A stretch of 45,079 bases of DNA from Actinomycetota bacterium (GTDB taxonomy: Bacteria; Actinomycetota; Acidimicrobiia; Acidimicrobiales; Ilumatobacteraceae): contig CAUJET010000179.1 in NCBI GenBank assembly GCA_963169665.1, forward strand, positions 1-45,079, given 5' to 3'. The notes below the pieces were generated by a model. The model was given only the letters and a program-made list of their open reading frames with translations. It had not been told where the DNA came from and ran no database searches. Every line of letters starts with the position of its first letter. Position 1 is the stretch's first letter. A program made the translations under genes and the position numbers. Of this stretch, positions 41,054 to 45,079 are shown piece by piece.

Positions 41054-44000
41054 TCAGCTCGCGACGTCCCCCGCCGACGACGCGAGGGCAACGAGGACAG
41101 GGTCGGCGGGGAGGCCCAGCTCGCCGGTCGCTCGCAGCCCTCGCGCCGCGAGCGCCGCAGCCGAGGCTGCTCTGCCCTGTGTTCGCAGCGCTTCGGCCGC
41201 CGCCCGGTAGCGCCAGACGTCGTACGGCTCGGCATCGATGCCGATGTCGAGCAGGCGCAGGGCTTCGTCGAGTTCGTGGTGCTCGAGTGCGTCGCGGGCG
41301 ACGAGGTCGACCAGCGCGAGATGTTGCCGTCGGAGCCGCTCGCGAGCGGAGGCCGCCCAGTCCTCGTAGAGATCGCCGGGAAGCAGGTCGCCCGCGTAGA
41401 TCGCGAGGGCGGCCCGAGCCGCGCCGACCCGACCGGAAGGATCCGTGTCCCCGACGCGTGCTGCAGCGCGCTCGAACCGGTCGACGTCGACCTCGAGCCC
41501 GGCGGCGAGCCGTAGGAGATCGCCACTGCGTTCGACGATCGGGCCGCTGGCGCTGCGAACGCGGTTGAGGAGGTTGCGGAGCCGCGCCCGACCGGTGTCG
41601 GGGTCACAGTCGTCCCACAGGAGATCGATGGCTGCCTCGGCCGTGACGGCACCTCGGAGCGCGAGCACCTTGACGATGGTGGCCGCCCGACCAACCGGCG
41701 GCGTGAGGTCGTTGCCGGCCCCTGTCACCTCGAATCGACCGAGCATCCTCACCGACACCGGTGCGGATCCCACCTCGCCGCCAGCCGCCGATCCTCCACT
41801 CGCCGGATCCTCCGGGTGATCGCCACGTGTCGAGTGGTCGACGGCGATCGCCGGCACCACCTCCCGGGTCGTACCGCCGCGGACGATGGCGAGCAGCTCG
41901 GGTTCACGACGCTCGAGACGCATCGGGTCGCCCATCTCGCGCGAGGCGGCGACGGCCTCGTCCAGCAGCCGGTCGGCACGGACCGTGTCGCCACGACGTC
42001 GGGCGCTGGCCGCCCGTGTCAGCAGTCGAAGCGGTCGCTCTCGCGGCGGGGCGATCGCATCGAGCTCGTCGAGCACTCGCTCGGCGACGACCGGATCGCC
42101 GAAGACGGTCTCGAAGCGTGCGCGTGCCGAACGAGCGGGCCACACGTAGTCACCCGCGGCCGGATGCCGCTCGGCCGCTTCCACGTGTTCGAGGGCGGCA
42201 TCGCGGTCGCCGGTCTGCACGAGTACCTCGGCAACCATCGCGAAGTAGTCGACCCCGGCACCGGCTTCGATCCACCCGTCGGCGTGGGAGCGCGCTTCCG
42301 CTGTCCAGCGGTCGACGCCGGCCCGATCGCGTCGCTCACCGGCGACGAGGGCGAGCTCCCACGCGGCGTAGCTGATCGCCGTGCGGTCGCCCAACCGGCG
42401 CCCGATCGACAGCGACTCGTGGAGTGCGCTGTCGGCCGCATCGAGGCGACCGAGATCCCGATCGATCTCGGCGACGAAGGTGAGGAACATCGCGCGTGAC
42501 GAGTCGGGAGTACCGAGCAGTTCCGCGGCGCGACCCATCTGTTCGGACGCAGCCTCGAACGCGCCTCGGTTGAAGTTGACGCCGAAGCCGAGCGCACGGA
42601 GCGCGACGGCCTCGTCCTTGATGTCGCCCGCGGCCCGGAACGACGACGCTGCCTGTTCGAGCAGTTCGACCGTCGTGCTGCTGGCGGTGCCCTGTTCGTT
42701 CACCAGCCGTATGAGGCCGAGCGACAACGATGCCCGGCCGCGGGTGGTCAATTCGTCGGCCTCGCACCGCGCCAGCACCTCGTCGAGGATCTCGATCGCC
42801 TCGTCCATCTGATGGAGCCTCGACAGATCGCGCGCGCGTTCGGTCGCGATGGCTCGCGCGACACGGTCGGGCACCGATCCGTGTCCGGCGAGATGACGTG
42901 CCCGATCGATCCATGTGGTGCGCAGCGGCGGGTCGATGCCCTCGACGGCGCGGGCGACCCGCACGAGGAGATCGAGATGTCCTGCGATGGACCGGTCGTC
43001 GATCCCGTCGAGCAGCACCCGCAGCGACGGCGCACCCAGTGCGCTCAGATCCCGCGGCGACGCGGTCGAGAGCATCCCCACGAGGTCGTCGGTGCGGCCG
43101 TGTCGTGACAACAGGATCGCTGCGGCGAGGAGTTCTCCCCGGCGGGCGTACACCGCCGCGGCACGCTCGACGACGCCCGGCGACGGCCGATGACCGTCGG
43201 TCAGGTGTTCTCTGACGGGGTCGGCGATCTCACCCCACCCGTCCGGCCGGAACCGGACCGGCAGACCGACGTCGAGGAGCACGTCGAGCGCTCCCGGTCC
43301 GATGGCCTGCGAGGTCACTTCGGCCGAGAGCAACGGGAGGTGGGCCAGGTCGCGAACGATGTCACGAGACCGTTCGTCGCTGCCGTCCAGCTGCCGTTCG
43401 ACCAACTCAGCCAAGGACCCGGACCCTGCCGTGGTGGGCAGATGGCCCCCGACCGCCAGACGAGCACCGGCCAGCGCGACAGCAGCCGGCCACCCTGCGG
43501 TGAGGCGGTGCAGGATGTCGATCACGTCGTCCGCCGAACCGGCGGCCGGGTCGAGGCCGCGAGCAGCGATCCCACGCAGCACCTCCGTCGACTCAGCGAG
43601 GTCGAAACGCAGATCGTCGGCGGTGACGAACGAACCCGGCGGTCCGGCCGTCGCCAGCGCGGCGAGGTCACGACCGAGTCGTCGGCCGACGACGATGAGG
43701 CGCGACGGGGACCCGCACCGTTCGACGAGTCCGACCAGCCAGGCCACCGATGCGGGAGTCGCCCGCTGCACCTCGTCGATCACGATCGCAACGCCGCCCG
43801 GCCGTGCGGCGATCGCATCCGCGAACGAGCTCGGGTCGACGGCGTCGAGGGCACCAGCGAGATCCGACAGGCCGCTCGTTCGCAGCGAGCCGAGCAGCGC
43901 AGCGCTCACGTCGCCCGGTTCGTCGACCTCGGCGACGGCCACGGCCTGGTCGAGAGACGTGGCGAGTTGGAGGGCGAACGAGCTCTTGCCGAACCCTCCG

Positions 44001-44089
44001 GGCGCCTCGACGTACACCACCGCAGCGCCGCCCGCGCGACGCAGGAGCCGGTCGCGCCGCACCGGTGTCAGGTCGTTCCGCCCCCGCAC
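41054..44089 (-). CDS. Large NTPase-BTAD transcriptional regulator
   Basis: About 1011 residues. An N-terminal STAND/MalT-like NTPase: P-loop VEAPGGFGKSSFALQLATSL (Lys35), Walker B-like GVAIVIDEVQRATP, and a VVGRRLGRDLAAL sensor-like strand. Then a long helical, TPR-like region (~300-740). The C-terminal ~240 residues begin with a winged-helix module (SVRMLGRFEVTGAGNDLTPP, RARLRNLLNRVRSA) and end with a BTAD domain (LALIYAG-type AALAIYAGDLLPGDLYEDW). The DNA-binding part is thus C-terminal, the reverse of SARP order. GTG 44089 is chosen: TACGGT lies 7 nt upstream, and the NTPase homology starts soon after. The alternative GTG 44140 lies inside a 36-bp dyad. Confidence 0.88.
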   Translation of the reverse strand: MRGRNDLTPVRRDRLLRRAGGAAVVYVEAPGGFGKSSFALQLATSLDQAVAVAEVDEPGDVSAALLGSLRTSGLSDLAGALDAVDPSSFADAIAARPGGVAIVIDEVQRATPASVAWLVGLVERCGSPSRLIVVGRRLGRDLAALATAGPPGSFVTADDLRFDLAESTEVLRGIAARGLDPAAGSADDVIDILHRLTAGWPAAVALAGARLAVGGHLPTTAGSGSLAELVERQLDGSDERSRDIVRDLAHLPLLSAEVTSQAIGPGALDVLLDVGLPVRFRPDGWGEIADPVREHLTDGHRPSPGVVERAAAVYARRGELLAAAILLSRHGRTDDLVGMLSTASPRDLSALGAPSLRVLLDGIDDRSIAGHLDLLVRVARAVEGIDPPLRTTWIDRARHLAGHGSVPDRVARAIATERARDLSRLHQMDEAIEILDEVLARCEADELTTRGRASLSLGLIRLVNEQGTASSTTVELLEQAASSFRAAGDIKDEAVALRALGFGVNFNRGAFEAASEQMGRAAELLGTPDSSRAMFLTFVAEIDRDLGRLDAADSALHESLSIGRRLGDRTAISYAAWELALVAGERRDRAGVDRWTAEARSHADGWIEAGAGVDYFAMVAEVLVQTGDRDAALEHVEAAERHPAAGDYVWPARSARARFETVFGDPVVAERVLDELDAIAPPRERPLRLLTRAASARRRGDTVRADRLLDEAVAASREMGDPMRLERREPELLAIVRGGTTREVVPAIAVDHSTRGDHPEDPASGGSAAGGEVGSAPVSVRMLGRFEVTGAGNDLTPPVGRAATIVKVLALRGAVTAEAAIDLLWDDCDPDTGRARLRNLLNRVRSASGPIVERSGDLLRLAAGLEVDVDRFERAAARVGDTDPSGRVGAARAALAIYAGDLLPGDLYEDWAASARERLRRQHLALVDLVARDALEHHELDEALRLLDIGIDAEPYDVWRYRAAAEALRTQGRAASAAALAARGLRATGELGLPADPVLVALASSAGDVAS

Positions 44090-44096
44090 CCCGCCG

Positions 44097-44102
44097 ACCG
44101 TA
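44097..44102 (-). promoter_or_regulatory. -10 box (TACGGT), leaderless BTAD regulator gene
   Basis: Seven nucleotides from GTG 44089 on the minus strand; favours this start over GTG 44140. Confidence 0.6.
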
Positions 44103-44132
44103 CCGCGATGCGAGGGCGACGGCGAGGGGGAA

Positions 44133-44168
44133 CCGTTCACGCGCCCCGCCCGATCGGCGCGTGAACGG
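44133..44168. promoter_or_regulatory. 13-bp perfect inverted repeat upstream of BTAD regulator
   Basis: CCGTTCACGCGCC (44133-44145) and GGCGCGTGAACGG (44156-44168) flank a 10-bp spacer. It lies about 30 bp upstream of the predicted -10 box, and 76 bp after the stop of the Calx-beta gene. Either an operator for the regulator or a terminator hairpin. Confidence 0.6.
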
Positions 44169-44244
44169 CCCGCCTCTCGCTCCGCCGGGGCGAAGCCGGG
44201 GGCCGACGGTTCGACGACGGCTCGTCAGTCGTCATCGTCGGACA

Positions 44245-45079
44245 TCAGTCGTCGTTGGCGATGATGCCGCGGCTGCGGCGATCGGCACCGATGACGGCGT
44301 TGGCGCTCGTGCTCACCAGCTCGAGGAAGAAGTCCTCGTTCTCCTCCGCCAGGTCGTCGCCGATGAACCGAACCTGTACGAAGGCCCGGACTTGCCCCGC
44401 CGGTATCACCAGCTGGCCGTCGAGGGCGACGTAGTCCTCACCGGCCGTCGCGTGGCCGTCGACCGTGCGGTAGCGGACGGTGACACCCTCTCCAGCGGCC
44501 GGTGCGGACAAGGTGATCACGAACTTGAACGACTGCGAGTGGATCGCGTTGCCTTCGCCGATGCACGTCGACCACGTGTCCAGCGAGACCTCCACCGACG
44601 GCGGCATCACTGGTTCGTCGTCGTCGAGGATGGTGCCGTCGGCCGACGCGGGCGAGCCCACCGTCGCGTTGAACGGCGCGGAGATCGTCAGCACCACCGT
44701 CTCGTCCGACTCGTCCACCGCATCGCGGTTCACGGGCACGTCCACGGTCACCGACCGAGCACCAGCGGCGATCACCGCCGTCCCCGACACCGCGGTGAAA
44801 TCGTACGACGACGCCGACCCGGCGCTCGCGACGTACCGCACCGTCGAACCACCCGCGGGCGCCGCGGCGGAGAGCTGCACCGTGAACCGCAGCACCGTCG
44901 AACCAGCCCCGGTGCCTTCCACGACCGAGCCACCCACCACCGACGCCACCGGCAAGACCGGCGGCGGAGGCGGCGGCGGAGGCGGAGGCGGCGCGGTGAT
45001 CGTCACCGACACCGACACCGGCTCACTCGTGCCACCCCTGCCATCCGACGCCGTGTACGTGAACGAGTCAGCACCCGAC
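44245..45079 (-). CDS. Calx-beta repeat surface protein, 5' end outside window
   Basis: The frame is open to the right edge, so the apparent Met at 45018 is not the start. The visible N-terminal piece (GADSFTYTASDGRGG, then EPVSVSVTIT) is the end of a cadherin/VCBS-like beta-sandwich. An 11-proline linker follows, then two Calx-beta domains. The first ends in VGSPASADGTILDDDEP; the second has GEDYVALDGQLVIPAGQVRA and ends GIIANDD-stop. The second carries VSLDTWSTCIGEGNAIHSQS, with a single Cys. Calx-beta domains bind calcium and occur in secreted adhesins and structural proteins. Probably a large exported protein; export signal lies outside the window. Confidence 0.88.
   Translation of the reverse strand, partial: SGADSFTYTASDGRGGTSEPVSVSVTITAPPPPPPPPPPPVLPVASVVGGSVVEGTGAGSTVLRFTVQLSAAAPAGGSTVRYVASAGSASSYDFTAVSGTAVIAAGARSVTVDVPVNRDAVDESDETVVLTISAPFNATVGSPASADGTILDDDEPVMPPSVEVSLDTWSTCIGEGNAIHSQSFKFVITLSAPAAGEGVTVRYRTVDGHATAGEDYVALDGQLVIPAGQVRAFVQVRFIGDDLAEENEDFFLELVSTSANAVIGADRRSRGIIANDD

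Noticed and set aside
44090..44140. GTG 44140 as start of the BTAD regulator
   Set aside because: It lies inside the 36-bp dyad, and a -10 box fits GTG 44089 precisely; the extra 17 residues are Ser/Pro-rich and show no homology.

Overview
This is a very GC-rich chromosomal segment from an actinobacterium. The gene set includes DUF3263, LytR C-terminal domain, DivIVA, PAC2, HemQ, SCO6745-type, BTAD-regulator and UPF0182 proteins. The window looks like core or near-core chromosome with little mobile DNA. The mix of actinobacterial families and unusual fusions would suit an Acidimicrobiia-type (Ilumatobacter-like) lineage, but that placement is inference; no rRNA is present to test it.

Layout. 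1-923 is one end of an IS481-family element (transposase cut by the left edge, four 23-bp terminal motifs). Next is an initiator tRNA-fMet on the minus strand. 1177-5713 holds a GlcD-type FAD oxidase, MsrB and a 783-residue coiled-coil protein. 5901-12725 (minus) holds UPF0182, a DivIVA protein whose C-terminus looks like a phage MuF head-morphogenesis motif, and a PDZ-Lon (S16) membrane protease. 12706-13708 is a small translationally coupled operon with a 77-bp duplication. 13739-19935 has a GNAT acetyltransferase, an SCO6745-type protein, a thioredoxin-fold protein with an in-frame UGA at its redox centre, PAC2, NUDIX, DUF427 and a lipid-anchored solute-binding protein. 19973-23931 has HemQ, FdhD, an aquaporin and a flavin oxidoreductase. 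24112-28902 is a signalling cluster (OmpR-type regulator, hybrid kinase with HPt, GAF-type kinase). 28985-31772 has an Lrp/AsnC regulator and groEL under two overlapping CIRCE operators. 32509-35582 is a lipoprotein plus FtsH-like AAA+/M41 protease pair. 35601-40927 has DUF1003, a MoaD/ThiS-like carrier, amidase, glycerate kinase, LytR_C/DUF3263, uridine kinase and a small ORF. 41054-45079 has a large NTPase-BTAD regulator and a Calx-beta surface protein cut by the right edge.

Main discoveries. (1) The gene at 15150-16241 is a strong candidate selenoprotein. TGA at 15498-15500 falls exactly at the first redox cysteine of a TlpA/ResA-like site (W-S-S-Y-U-G-C-R), the frame stays open for 247 more codons, and a bacterial-SECIS-like hairpin sits 20 nt downstream with a G-containing 5-nt loop. 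(2) The DivIVA-MuF fusion. (3) At least 16 genes have a TANNNT hexamer 6-8 nt before the start codon and no Shine-Dalgarno, which implies widespread leaderless transcription and fixes many starts. (4) Overlapping tandem CIRCE sites at groEL. (5) Helically phased TCAA repeats between the two kinases that recur upstream of the lipoprotein/FtsH-like operon, suggesting a local regulon.
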